Shown: positions 44,770 through 53,009 of the stretch, one piece after another
Position numbering within the stretch: the stretch's first letter is position 1
How the letters are laid out: every line of letters begins with the position of its first letter
Assembly (NCBI GenBank): GCA_002491245.1
Contig: DKVO01000004.1
Span: forward strand, 4,267 to 68,266
Origin: Porphyromonadaceae bacterium UBA7176
Lineage (GTDB): Bacteria; Bacteroidota; Bacteroidia; Bacteroidales; Muribaculaceae
Direction: 5' to 3'
DNA: 64,000 bases
Notes under the pieces: model-generated
What the model was told of the DNA's origin: nothing
What the model saw: only the letters and a program-made list of their open reading frames with translations
The model's database searches: none
Program-made: the position numbers and the translations under genes

Positions 44770-46275
44770 TCAACGGTAGAGAGTGCCGAGGGCTTTGGAG
44801 AGGTATGTCTGACAGAGCTGTACATCGATCATTGCGTCGATCTGCTCTGAATGGGCCTTGAGCCAAGCGGTCTGAGCCTCCATCACATTGTCGGCGGTGG
44901 CGACACCCTCGCGGAAAGCAAGGTCGGCGGAGCGGAGGTTCTCGTCGGCTTTGGCGAGGTTGGTCATGGTCATATGGTAGGTCTTGTAGGCTTCCTGGGT
45001 CTTATACGATGCCTGATTGACCTGCAGAGTGACAAGTTCGCGCGCATCCTGAAGCTCAAGGCGGCGTATTGTCTCGTCGCTCTCGGCGGCGCGGTATTTG
45101 TTGTAGTCTCCACCCCAGTGCCATAATGGTATCGATACCATCGCGCCCACAGAGAAAGCGCCTTTGAAACGGTTTTTGAAACCGTCGAACATGTTGGGAT
45201 TGGATATCTCATACGACCCGATCAAAGCCACCGACGGAAGCATCGACGACAGAGCCACACGCTTCTGCTGCTTTGCGACCTCTATTCCCTGCTCGAGCGC
45301 ACGGAGATCGGGACGGTTCTGGAACACTGTCTCCATATCATATCCACCCTCGGCCGGCATAGCATCTCCGGCGGCAACCGGGGCTGTATTGTCTTCATCG
45401 GCAAGTGTAAACTGCGCGTGCACCGGCAGACCGCACACCTGCGCAAGGGCCATGCGCGAGAGCACGAGGCCGTTGTTGACCTTGACGAGGTCGACCTGTG
45501 CTGCATTGAGCTTCACATCGACGCTCAGCACATCGCTCCGAGTGGCCACACCCTGGTCGAGCATGAGATGCACGTCGTGCGAGAGCGAGTCGAGCAACGC
45601 CACATAGCTGTCGGCAAGTTCCTGCTTGGCTTTGAGCGACACCACCTGCCAATATGCGGCGTCGACAGCATATATCACGTTTTCGGCCTCGCTGATGTGG
45701 AGTTCGCGCGCAGCCTTCTCGGCAGCTTTCGTTATGGCGTTCATCGCCACGATCTTACCACCCATATAGATTGGCTGGGTGAGGGTGATGGCACCGAAAA
45801 ACACGTTGTGTATGTCGTATGTCATGGCCTCCTTTGGTATCAGTGCGATTTCGGAGGGGATATATTGCCCGTCGGGACCTTTTATGGGTTCTCCCGTTGC
45901 CGGATTTTTGACGAGATTGAACTGATAGCTCTGTGTAGCCGGGTCGAAACTCTTTACCGGCAACATCTGGTCGCTGTCGAAAACCGAAAGCTTGCGCTGG
46001 TTGTAGAGATAGCCTCCGTTGAAATCGATGCCGGGGAGGTAGGCTGCGAAAGCCTCTTTTTTCTGATATCCGGCCTTGCGGATGCGCTCGCGCGACATCA
46101 TGAGCTGCTTGTTGTTCGACAAAGCGAGTTCCCTGAAGTCCTGCAGTGATGTCTTGCCCGGCAGTACAGTGACAGTGTCGGTCTGGGCCGGACACAACGG
46201 CACGGCGGCTACGGCAGCTGCTGTCAGCACGGCGGCACGCAGGAAACGGAGATTGAGATATGATGTCAGACTCAT
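44770..46275 (-). CDS. TolC family outer-membrane efflux protein
   Basis: A 501-residue outer-membrane channel with a signal peptide (to about residue 30, CPAQ) and two homologous halves of helical barrel, each with a QAxxxxxTxxAY-like strip. It is the first gene of the leftward exporter run. A 9-bp inverted repeat about 90 bases upstream may be the operator. Confidence 0.94.
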   Translation of the reverse strand: MSLTSYLNLRFLRAAVLTAAAVAAVPLCPAQTDTVTVLPGKTSLQDFRELALSNNKQLMMSRERIRKAGYQKKEAFAAYLPGIDFNGGYLYNQRKLSVFDSDQMLPVKSFDPATQSYQFNLVKNPATGEPIKGPDGQYIPSEIALIPKEAMTYDIHNVFFGAITLTQPIYMGGKIVAMNAITKAAEKAARELHISEAENVIYAVDAAYWQVVSLKAKQELADSYVALLDSLSHDVHLMLDQGVATRSDVLSVDVKLNAAQVDLVKVNNGLVLSRMALAQVCGLPVHAQFTLADEDNTAPVAAGDAMPAEGGYDMETVFQNRPDLRALEQGIEVAKQQKRVALSSMLPSVALIGSYEISNPNMFDGFKNRFKGAFSVGAMVSIPLWHWGGDYNKYRAAESDETIRRLELQDARELVTLQVNQASYKTQEAYKTYHMTMTNLAKADENLRSADLAFREGVATADNVMEAQTAWLKAHSEQIDAMIDVQLCQTYLSKALGTLYR

Positions 46276-46364
46276 AAATATGATAGTTGATTCGTGTGAT
46301 GAGGGCGGATATGTTTTTTAGGTCGTCCTTAGTGTATTAACTTTCGTACGGCCATAAATGTTCA

Positions 46365-46389
46365 GTCCCGAAACTAAATATTTCGGGAC
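46365..46389. promoter_or_regulatory. Inverted repeat, possible operator of the exporter operon
   Basis: GTCCCGAAA-CTAAATA-TTTCGGGAC, a perfect 9-bp inverted repeat with a 7-base spacer, 90 bases upstream of the tolC start. No T-run follows on either strand, so an operator for a dimeric repressor is likelier than a terminator. A second repeat, CCTTTAT/ATAAAGG (46431-46451), lies nearer the porin stop. Confidence 0.45.
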
Positions 46390-46476
46390 AGCAAATTTAA
46401 TAAAAATTTTGATTGGATTGTTAAAATACTCCTTTATCGATAAAATAAAGGATATTATATCGCCGCCGAATGCCTA

Positions 46477-47115
46477 TTAGAAGAAATACGACACCCTCAC
46501 GGCCCACTGACGGTTGCGCGCGCTGAGGTTGTCGAGCTTGCGCGTCTTCACAAGATAGGTCATACCCCATGTGTACTGCAGGCTCACCTGCCAGCGTTTA
46601 TAAAGTTCGAAACCACCGCCGGCAGTCACGCCGAGGTCGCCTCCGGCAAATTTATATGGATTGGAAACACCCGGGTTGCCCTTTATTTTACTATGGGCCA
46701 CATTGATGCCGAAGTCCGGTCCACCGTAGACAAAAGGCGCGAAGTACTCCTCAAAACCGTTCATCCTCGTCCACTTGAAACGGAGATGTATAGGTATCTG
46801 TATCGTGTGAAGAGTGAGGCGCTCGTCGCCGAAGCCATCGACTTGCCATATCTCACGGCTGCCAAGATCGGTTTTGGCTCCCATCTGGTTGTAGAGAAGT
46901 CCCAGGTCGAGACCGAAGCCTATGCCGGGGAACATCATCTCACCGATCACGCCCACCTGCGCGCCCACCGTCTTCCCTACAGGAAAAAGGTCTTGTTTGA
47001 ATTTGAGATCGCTGATAGCGACACCTACCACCGGTGCGTAGCGGAACTGGGCTGCAGCAGGGAGAATGGCGGCGATTACGGCCAATATCAGCAACAAGGC
47101 GCGGAAGCGTTTCAT
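46477..47115 (-). CDS. PorT-like outer-membrane beta-barrel protein
   Basis: A 212-residue protein with a signal peptide (to about residue 22, AAAQ) and eight-strand barrel features: alternating amphipathic strands, GLDLGLLYNQMGAK, YLVKTRKLDNLS and the terminal aromatic VRVSYFF. It belongs to the porin/PorT family common in Bacteroidetes. The start at 47115 is chosen as the residue before the signal peptide; an in-frame codon at 47145 is less likely. The role is unknown. Confidence 0.85.
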   Translation of the reverse strand: MKRFRALLLILAVIAAILPAAAQFRYAPVVGVAISDLKFKQDLFPVGKTVGAQVGVIGEMMFPGIGFGLDLGLLYNQMGAKTDLGSREIWQVDGFGDERLTLHTIQIPIHLRFKWTRMNGFEEYFAPFVYGGPDFGINVAHSKIKGNPGVSNPYKFAGGDLGVTAGGGFELYKRWQVSLQYTWGMTYLVKTRKLDNLSARNRQWAVRVSYFF

Positions 47116-47192
47116 ATTTCGTTTCTGTTTTTTCGGGTTTAACACGGCAAAGATAACTTAAAAAAACGAGACTTACCGTGTGTTGACGGTTT

Positions 47193-47663
47193 TTAACAAA
47201 GCATGTCGGCGTAGGCAGGTATGTCCGGCAGGAATTTATACCCGTCTGCCGCATAACGGCAGCAATAGTGGTGCATCCCATTGCTCACGATGAGATATGT
47301 CGCCCCGACAACGCTGTTGTATCGCGCTATCTGGTCAAAAACCCGTTGGGAGATACCGACCTCAGGGGCTTTGTACTCCACCACACAGAGCGGCTTGAGA
47401 CCACGGGTATAGACAACAGTGTCGGCCCTACGGGCGGTGCCGTTGAGCGACAGGGCGACTTCGTTGGCCATGAGAGCCTGCGGAAAAGACCGATGTTCAA
47501 TCAGGAAGTTCACAAAATGCTGCCTCACCCATTCTTCGGGAGTCAGGGCTACCCACCGCCGGCGCAGGGGATCGTAGACCTCCTGACCACAGTTGCGCAG
47601 ATTAGTGCTGCGACGAAGCCTGATCTGGAATGGCGGTAAATTTAACGGTGTGACGGATGGCAT
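47193..47663 (-). CDS. HsdR_N-like PD-(D/E)xK domain protein
   Basis: A 156-residue protein matching the N-terminal domain of type I restriction HsdR subunits (HSDR_N_2). The RWVALTPEEWVRQHFVNFL block and the nuclease core RRADTVVYT...CVVEYKAP (Asp and the ExK pair) are present, so the metal site appears intact. There is no helicase, HsdM or HsdS in the window. The same stand-alone gene beside holA is widespread in Bacteroidetes, so it is probably a housekeeping nuclease of unknown job. It is divergent from holA with a 54-base gap. Confidence 0.85.
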   Translation of the reverse strand: MPSVTPLNLPPFQIRLRRSTNLRNCGQEVYDPLRRRWVALTPEEWVRQHFVNFLIEHRSFPQALMANEVALSLNGTARRADTVVYTRGLKPLCVVEYKAPEVGISQRVFDQIARYNSVVGATYLIVSNGMHHYCCRYAADGYKFLPDIPAYADMLC

Positions 47664-47717
47664 ATCTGAAAAATTTGTGTAAATTTACAAATTATTTCGC
47701 AAACATCACGCAATACT

Positions 47718-48749
47718 ATGGCTGCACCCCAGGCAACGGGCTTCGAAGACATACGCAAAGCCCTCAAGAAAGGCGATATAGCTCCCGTGTACATCCTTCA
47801 TGGCGAGGAAGGGTATTTTATCGATGAGCTGGCCCGCGATTTCGAAAACATATTGCCCGAAGCCGACAAAGAATTCAACCAATATGTGCTCTACGCCCCC
47901 GACACCGAGCCGGAGGCGGTCATAGACCTGTGCCGCCGGATACCGATGATGGCCGACCGTCAGGTGGTGATTGTCAAAGAAGCCCAAGCTGTCCGCGCTG
48001 ACAAAATCGCCAGACTCAAGACATATGTCGCCGCCCCAGTGGCATCGACTGTGCTGGTGATCTGCGCACGCGGAGCCGCCCTCAAAGGCAAAGACCTTTT
48101 CGACGCGGCCAAGAAAGGTGGAGCGGTCGTATTCGAGTCGAAGAAAGTGGCCGAATGGAACGTCGGAGCCTATATCGAAGCCTACATAAACAAGAAAGGG
48201 CTGAACGCCGACCGTAAAGCACTCGACATGCTGCGCGATTTCATTGGCACCGACCTGAGCCGCCTCTACAACGAAATCGACAAGCTCGCCTCGCTCCTGC
48301 CCCCGAACGCCACAATCACGCCCGAAGCAGTGGAGCTCAACATCGGTGTGAGCCGCGAATACAACACCTTCGAGCTTGTCGATGCTGTCGCCGCACGCGA
48401 CGCCGCAAAGGTGTTCCGCATCCTCGCCTACTTCCGCAGCAATCCCAAAGCCGTGCCCCTTGTAATGGCTGTGGCGTCGATATTCAATTTCTTCACCGAT
48501 CTGCTCGTCGCCTATTACACCCCCGACCGCAGCGACTCGGGTCTGATGGCAGCCTTGGGGTGCAAACCTTTCGCCTTGAAAAGGATTAAACTCGGCATGA
48601 GCCGGTATAATGCCTTGCAGACAGTCGAAATCATAGGTGCGATACGCGACTTCGACGTGAAGAGCAAAGGTGTAGGCTCGCGCCAGAACGAGCACCAGCT
48701 TTTCCACGAACTTGCCTACCACATACTCTCAGCCACCGGCAGGCTCTAA
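47718..48749 (+). CDS. holA: DNA polymerase III delta subunit
   Basis: A 343-residue clamp-loader subunit that opens the sliding clamp. The N-terminal ATPase-like domain shows YILHGEEGYFIDEL (the degenerate Walker region) and MADRQVVIVKEA. The middle lid and C-terminal collar (IGVSREYNTFELVDAVAARD) are typical. Length is as expected. The stop codon is joined directly to the left end of a MITE-like element. Confidence 0.93.
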   Translation: MAAPQATGFEDIRKALKKGDIAPVYILHGEEGYFIDELARDFENILPEADKEFNQYVLYAPDTEPEAVIDLCRRIPMMADRQVVIVKEAQAVRADKIARLKTYVAAPVASTVLVICARGAALKGKDLFDAAKKGGAVVFESKKVAEWNVGAYIEAYINKKGLNADRKALDMLRDFIGTDLSRLYNEIDKLASLLPPNATITPEAVELNIGVSREYNTFELVDAVAARDAAKVFRILAYFRSNPKAVPLVMAVASIFNFFTDLLVAYYTPDRSDSGLMAALGCKPFALKRIKLGMSRYNALQTVEIIGAIRDFDVKSKGVGSRQNEHQLFHELAYHILSATGRL

Positions 48750-49034
48750 GAGCCTGTCTCATAATATGTATTAACGCTGAGGCTGTCATCCATTGAGCAG
48801 ATTTGTTCGAGAGAAGAGGAAGATATCCATTATCGTCCTTTATGCTCACGATAGAATTGTAATGGGTGCCTGTTGCCCTATCAAAGGATTACCTTTGCCT
48901 TTGCCTTTGCATCTCTCGGGTGCTTTTCGGTGTTCGTTTCTGTTACGTGGCTACGGCCACGCGCCCTCAACTCACACCAAAAATCCCATGATATATGCAA
49001 CCTCAGCGTTAACATATATCATGGGACAGGCTCT
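48749..49034. mobile_element. MITE-like element with 34-bp terminal inverted repeats
   Basis: This fills the gap between holA and frr. Left end 48749-48782 begins AGAGCCTGTCTCATAATATG; right end 49001-49034 is its imperfect reverse complement, ending GGGACAGGCTCT. About 29 of 34 positions match. Inside lie a short palindromic pair (CCCATGATATATG/CATATATCATGGG at 48985-49024) and three CCTTTG direct repeats near 48893. No transposase is encoded. The first base of the element is the last base of the holA stop codon. No clear target duplication is visible. Confidence 0.6.
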
Positions 49035-49072
49035 AAAAACCGGGCCGGAAACCCATTCGGTCTTCCGGCCCG
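49035..49072 (-). terminator. Intrinsic terminator of pyrH-frr
   Basis: A perfect 10-bp stem CGGGCCGGAA/TTCCGGCCCG with a 12-base loop. On the minus strand it is followed by five T. It starts 24 bases after the frr stop. Confidence 0.9.
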
Positions 49073-49095
49073 TGATATTGCAGACAAATATTAAA

Positions 49096-49656
49096 TCAGA
49101 CTGTAAGTATCTCGCGTTCTTTGGCAGCGAAGAGGTCGTCGATCTGCTTGAGGTATTTGTCGTGGATTTTTTGCACTGTGGCTTCGGCATCTTTTTCCAC
49201 ATCTTCGGGCATACCTTGCTTGACGGCTTTCTTGAGACCGTCGATAGCATCACGACGGGCATTACGCACCGACACTTTGGCAGTCTCGGCTTCGGCCTTG
49301 CACTGCTTCACAAGAGCCTTGCGGCGGTCTTCGGTCAGAGGCGGTATCGACAGACGGATAACCTCGCCGTTATTTTCGGGCATGATACCCACTTCCGAGT
49401 TGATGATTGCCTTCTCGATAGGTTTGAACATCGATTTCTCCCAGGGAGTGATTACTATCGTACGGGCGTCGGGGACGCTCACATTGGCAACATTGGATAT
49501 CGGGGCCATAGAGCCGTAATAGTCCACGCGCACGGCGTCGAGAATTTTGGGATTGGCCTTGCCGGCACGTATGCGTGCGAGCGTTTCGTCGAGATATGCA
49601 ACGGCCATTTCCATTTTTTCTTCGGCCGGAGTGATGTAAGTTTTAGGATCGGTCAT
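49096..49656 (-). CDS. frr: Ribosome recycling factor
   Basis: A 186-residue RRF, which splits post-termination ribosomes together with EF-G. The family signatures are RAGKANPKILDAVRVDYYG, ISNVANVSVPDARTI and RLSIPPLTEDRRKALVKQ. Length is normal. It is 47 bases downstream of pyrH, the usual bacterial order. Confidence 0.97.
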   Translation of the reverse strand: MTDPKTYITPAEEKMEMAVAYLDETLARIRAGKANPKILDAVRVDYYGSMAPISNVANVSVPDARTIVITPWEKSMFKPIEKAIINSEVGIMPENNGEVIRLSIPPLTEDRRKALVKQCKAEAETAKVSVRNARRDAIDGLKKAVKQGMPEDVEKDAEATVQKIHDKYLKQIDDLFAAKEREILTV

Positions 49657-49703
49657 TTTTGTATTGGCGTTAGGAGGGTTTTACGGATATGGTATCGCAA
49701 GGC

Positions 49704-50414
49704 TCAATATACGAGCGTGCCTATATTGTCGCCGGCAAGAACCTTGGCGAGATTGCCGGGGGTATCCATGTCGAAGACAACGATTTTCATGCCGTTCTCA
49801 CGGCAGAGAGTCGTTGCGGTAAGGTCCATGATACGCAATCCGCGGTTGTAGATTTCATTGTAAGTAATCTTGTCGAACTTTGTCGCCGTGGGGTCTTTCT
49901 CGGGATCGGCTGTATAGATACCGTCGACACGGGTACCCTTGAGCATAACCTCGGCTTTGATCTCGACGGCACGCAGGGCCGATGCGGTGTCGGTGGTGAA
50001 GAAGGGGTTTCCGGTGCCACCGGCAATTATTGCCACAGCACCACCCATGAGGGTCTCGACAGCACGCGAAGGGCTGTAAGGCTCGCCGATGGGGAACATC
50101 CCTATCGACGTCAGCACTCTCGCCGGGCAGCCGGCACTCTCGAGCGCCGAACTCAAGGCAAGCGAATTTATGACGGTGGCAAGCATACCCATCTGGTCGC
50201 CTTTCACACGATCGAAGCCTTTGGCTGCACCCGACAGACCGCGGAAAATATTTCCGCCCCCGATGACGATGCCGACTTCTACCCCGGACTGACGCAGTTC
50301 GGCAATCTGGGCCGCATATGAGGCAAGGCGGTCGGAGTCGATACCGTAGCCTTGCTTACCCATCAGCGACTCGCCGCTGAGCTTGAGCAATATTCGTTTA
50401 TATTTAGCTTCCAT
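49704..50414 (-). CDS. pyrH: UMP kinase
   Basis: A 236-residue hexameric UMP kinase making UDP for pyrimidine nucleotide synthesis. Motifs are RILLKLSGESLMG, GIVIGGGNIFRG and DQMGMLATVINSLAL, with TDTASALRAVEI later. Length is normal. It precedes frr on the minus strand, with a -7 promoter element 20 bases upstream. Confidence 0.97.
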   Translation of the reverse strand: MEAKYKRILLKLSGESLMGKQGYGIDSDRLASYAAQIAELRQSGVEVGIVIGGGNIFRGLSGAAKGFDRVKGDQMGMLATVINSLALSSALESAGCPARVLTSIGMFPIGEPYSPSRAVETLMGGAVAIIAGGTGNPFFTTDTASALRAVEIKAEVMLKGTRVDGIYTADPEKDPTATKFDKITYNEIYNRGLRIMDLTATTLCRENGMKIVVFDMDTPGNLAKVLAGDNIGTLVY

Positions 50415-50433
50415 ATGTATCTGTCATTTTCGG

Positions 50434-50441
50434 CAAATTTA
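50434..50441 (-). promoter_or_regulatory. -7 element of pyrH-frr
   Basis: TAAATTTG on the minus strand, 19 bases before the pyrH ATG. No convincing TTTG at the right spacing. Confidence 0.4.
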
Positions 50442-50479
50442 CAAACTTTTTCCGACACCGTAAATATTGCCGGCAATTA

Positions 50480-51883
50480 TTATTCGGGCATTTCGGGGCT
50501 TGCGTGGCGGAAACCCTTGATTTTGTTCCATCCACCACGAGTGAAGTCGGGAACCTCGACAGGAGCGGAACCGTTGTCGAGCGAAAGCTGCGTAAGCGGT
50601 GCCATAGCGCTCCATTCGGCCAAGTCGTAGACATCCATATCAAGAGGCAGACCGTGGCGCAGGCAGTACACCAGACGGTAGTCCATGATGTAGTCCATAC
50701 CACCGTGGCCACCTACAGTCTTGGCAATCTCGCCGATCTTGCGGATGATAGGATGCATGTATTTGTCTTCGAGCGCGGCTTTCTGGTCGGCCGACACAAA
50801 GCCGTGGGCATTGAGGTTCTCATGGTCGGGCACGACATCCGGATCAAGTGCCTCCGGCTCGAATGCATAGCCCTCGAAGGGATATTTGTTTGCGAAGCCT
50901 TTGGTACCTGTGAGCTGGTACATGCGCGAGTAAGGACGAGGATTCATCACATCGTGCTGTATATGAATTGTCTTGCCGTTCTCGGTCTTGATCATTGTCA
51001 TGGTGTGGTCGCCGTTGAGGAACGAGTCGCAAGCCTTGCCGGTCTGTTTCTCCACTATTTCCGGTCCGGTCACAGCCTTGGTATCCATAGCCACAAGGGT
51101 CTTCATACGGTCGCCTCGATGGATGTCGAGGAGCTGACAAGCCGGGCCGAGGCCGTGGGTGGCGTATACGTCGCCACGGTTCTCGCGGTTGAAGTCGAGG
51201 CGCCAGTTATTCCAATATGCGTTCCAGAAGTCGGAGAGATTATGAATATAGCTGCCTTCGGTATGCAGCACCTCGCCGAAGAGCCCCTGCTGGGCCATGT
51301 TGAGGGTGTTCATCTCGAAGAAATCGTAGACACAGTTTTCGAGCATCATGCAGTGCTTGCGAGTGCGCTCCGATGTGTTTATCAGTTCCCATATTTCATC
51401 AAGAGTGAAGGCGGCCGGCACTTCCACCGCAGCATGTTTGCCCTGCTCCATAGCATAGAGGGCCATAGGCACGTGGTGTTTCCAGTCGGTTGCGATATAT
51501 ATCAGGTCGAGGTCGTCACGCTCCACAAGCTGCTTCCATACCGAGTCATTGCCGGCATATACGGCAGCCTCGGGGCATCCATTAGCTGTGAGATAGCGCT
51601 GAAGGCGCACGATGTTGCCGGTGTCGATGTCACACAAGGCCACGATTTTGGTTCCGGGGATATGTGCAAAACGCTCCACGGCCCCGGGGCCACGCATTCC
51701 GAGGCCGATAAAACCTACACGGACAGTGTCGATAGGTTCGGCAGCAAAACCGAGCATATCGGTCTGTCCGGCCGGGCGCTCGGGCACATCAGTAACAATC
51801 GTTGTCGTCGTCGGTTTATCGCCAGTACATGAAGCAACCAGCATCATGGCTGCAAGGGCGATAGCGGTTGTCAGTTTTTTCAT
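50480..51883 (-). CDS. GH109-type Gfo/Idh/MocA lipoprotein (alpha-N-acetylgalactosaminidase family)
   Basis: A 467-residue lipoprotein (lipobox VASC, Cys19) with an NAD-binding Rossmann domain (VGFIGLGMRGPG, residues about 56-67) and the GH109 features AVEVPAAFTLDE, NRENRGDVYATHGLGP and VGGHGGMDYIMDYRLV. Characterised GH109 enzymes remove terminal alpha-GalNAc by an NAD-dependent redox mechanism. Many members use a Tat signal, but this one has a lipobox. It fits a role in host glycan (mucin) use, as does the GH20 gene 3 kb away. It has a full promoter. Confidence 0.9.
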   Translation of the reverse strand: MKKLTTAIALAAMMLVASCTGDKPTTTTIVTDVPERPAGQTDMLGFAAEPIDTVRVGFIGLGMRGPGAVERFAHIPGTKIVALCDIDTGNIVRLQRYLTANGCPEAAVYAGNDSVWKQLVERDDLDLIYIATDWKHHVPMALYAMEQGKHAAVEVPAAFTLDEIWELINTSERTRKHCMMLENCVYDFFEMNTLNMAQQGLFGEVLHTEGSYIHNLSDFWNAYWNNWRLDFNRENRGDVYATHGLGPACQLLDIHRGDRMKTLVAMDTKAVTGPEIVEKQTGKACDSFLNGDHTMTMIKTENGKTIHIQHDVMNPRPYSRMYQLTGTKGFANKYPFEGYAFEPEALDPDVVPDHENLNAHGFVSADQKAALEDKYMHPIIRKIGEIAKTVGGHGGMDYIMDYRLVYCLRHGLPLDMDVYDLAEWSAMAPLTQLSLDNGSAPVEVPDFTRGGWNKIKGFRHASPEMPE

Positions 51884-51920
51884 CGTATAGCTGTATAGTG
51901 TTTGTTAGATTAATGCTTTG

Positions 51921-51952
51921 CAAAGATACAAATAAGTCGAGAGCAAAACAAA
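51921..51952 (-). promoter_or_regulatory. Promoter of the GH109 gene
   Basis: Minus strand TTTG (51952-51949), 20 bases, TATCTTTG (51928-51921), 37 bases before the start codon. Confidence 0.65.
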
Positions 51953-52241
51953 ATAATTCTGGCTCTTGTCTCATCGCCCTGTTTCCGTCCACTTGTTTCT
52001 GACCACTTGAGTTCTTCATATCAGCATTGTCAGATGGAAGCATGTCTTTTATCTGACACCTTTTACATCAGGACGCAGATAGGTTACAGTTGATGAACCT
52101 ACGATCATATCTCTAACTGATTTCAATTACAAAAATACAATTTTCCCCGTTAACAATACCCTGAAATTCAAATATTCTGCTTAAATTTGCGGTTGGATTG
52201 GCATCATGCCGTCCACGACATATTGGAAAATATAGAAGCGT

Positions 52242-52386
52242 TATGCTTATCTTGTGATTTGTGAACGTAGGAAACTCATAATCTGTGCAGGAGATAGCAT
52301 AGTGGTTCTCACGCTTATAGCGTGGGTCACTATTGTTACATCTGCACAAATGGTTTCCTACGACCAACAAATCACGACGTAGCATA
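52242..52386. repeat. Long imperfect hairpin, possibly structured RNA or element relic
   Basis: Six nested stems in register: TATGCT/AGCATA, GTGATTTGT/ACAAATCAC (52254-52262 and 52367-52375), CGTAGGAAAC/GTTTCCTACG (52266-52275 and 52353-52362), TGTGCAG/CTGCACA, ATAGTG/CACTAT and CACGC/GCGTG around a TTATA loop. Weaker pairing (TTGG/CCAA, AATAT/ATATT) carries it out to about 52223-52417. It occupies the 577-base gap between the GH109 promoter and the next rightward gene. No protein is supported there. Confidence 0.65.
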
Positions 52387-52460
52387 GTTGGCTCACGTTT
52401 CTGCATATATTAACCAATCTCTCTTTTGAGCCAGGTGAGAGAAGATAGAGACTTGATTAT

Positions 52461-52997
52461 ATGAGCATATCTTATCTTTTCATCATCGCTGCGATTATCG
52501 TAGCCTATCTGATTTTCATGTTTGTCATGCGGGGAAAGATAGTTAAACGCACCGAAGGTGTTGTGGAAGGCTACTCCGCAGAAGAGGCCATGAACGACTA
52601 CCTCTGTCAGACTGTGAAGGGTTATAATCCTGCCGACTTCCAAGTTGCTTATGGTTGGGTTATGGCAAAGTACGACATCAACAGGGTATTTGCATATAAC
52701 TACAATCAAATATTGGTTGTTCCGGTGAAACTTCTCCACGGAAAGTTGACGATGCCTGACAATCAGGAAATGGTAGTAATTAACCTTGAGACTGTTGACC
52801 ATCTTTTCATACTCAAACGCGGTTCTAATTCCGGTGTCCGTGTGTATTTCGACAACGAAAAGAACACAGACAATTTCTACGATCTCGATTGTGTGAAGAA
52901 AGATGTATGTGGGAATGACAATATTCAGGATTTCATGAAGTTTGTGTGCTTCATGGAGAATTGGGCGAAAGAGAACAATATCCCTATCGTAGATTAA
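52461..52997 (+). CDS. Bitopic membrane protein of unknown function
   Basis: A 178-residue protein, not recognised. One N-terminal membrane helix (residues 3-24), a basic MRGKIVKR stop-transfer, then about 150 residues of mixed alpha/beta fold with KLTMPDNQEMVVINLETVD and a Cys at several places. With the basic flank on the C-terminal side, the soluble part is probably cytoplasmic. It starts a three-gene accessory group and is 12 bases from the next gene. Base composition is lower in GC than in the housekeeping genes. Confidence 0.6.
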   Translation: MSISYLFIIAAIIVAYLIFMFVMRGKIVKRTEGVVEGYSAEEAMNDYLCQTVKGYNPADFQVAYGWVMAKYDINRVFAYNYNQILVVPVKLLHGKLTMPDNQEMVVINLETVDHLFILKRGSNSGVRVYFDNEKNTDNFYDLDCVKKDVCGNDNIQDFMKFVCFMENWAKENNIPIVD

Positions 52998-53009
52998 ACG
53001 TTTTCCGTC

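Noticed and set aside
47193..47663. Type I restriction system
   Set aside because: Only an HsdR N-terminal domain is present, with no helicase, HsdM or HsdS. The same lone gene beside holA is common in the phylum.
52113..52406. 97-codon open frame across the long hairpin
   Set aside because: It covers both arms of the hairpin, has no ribosome site and no family pattern. The nested stems explain the sequence better.
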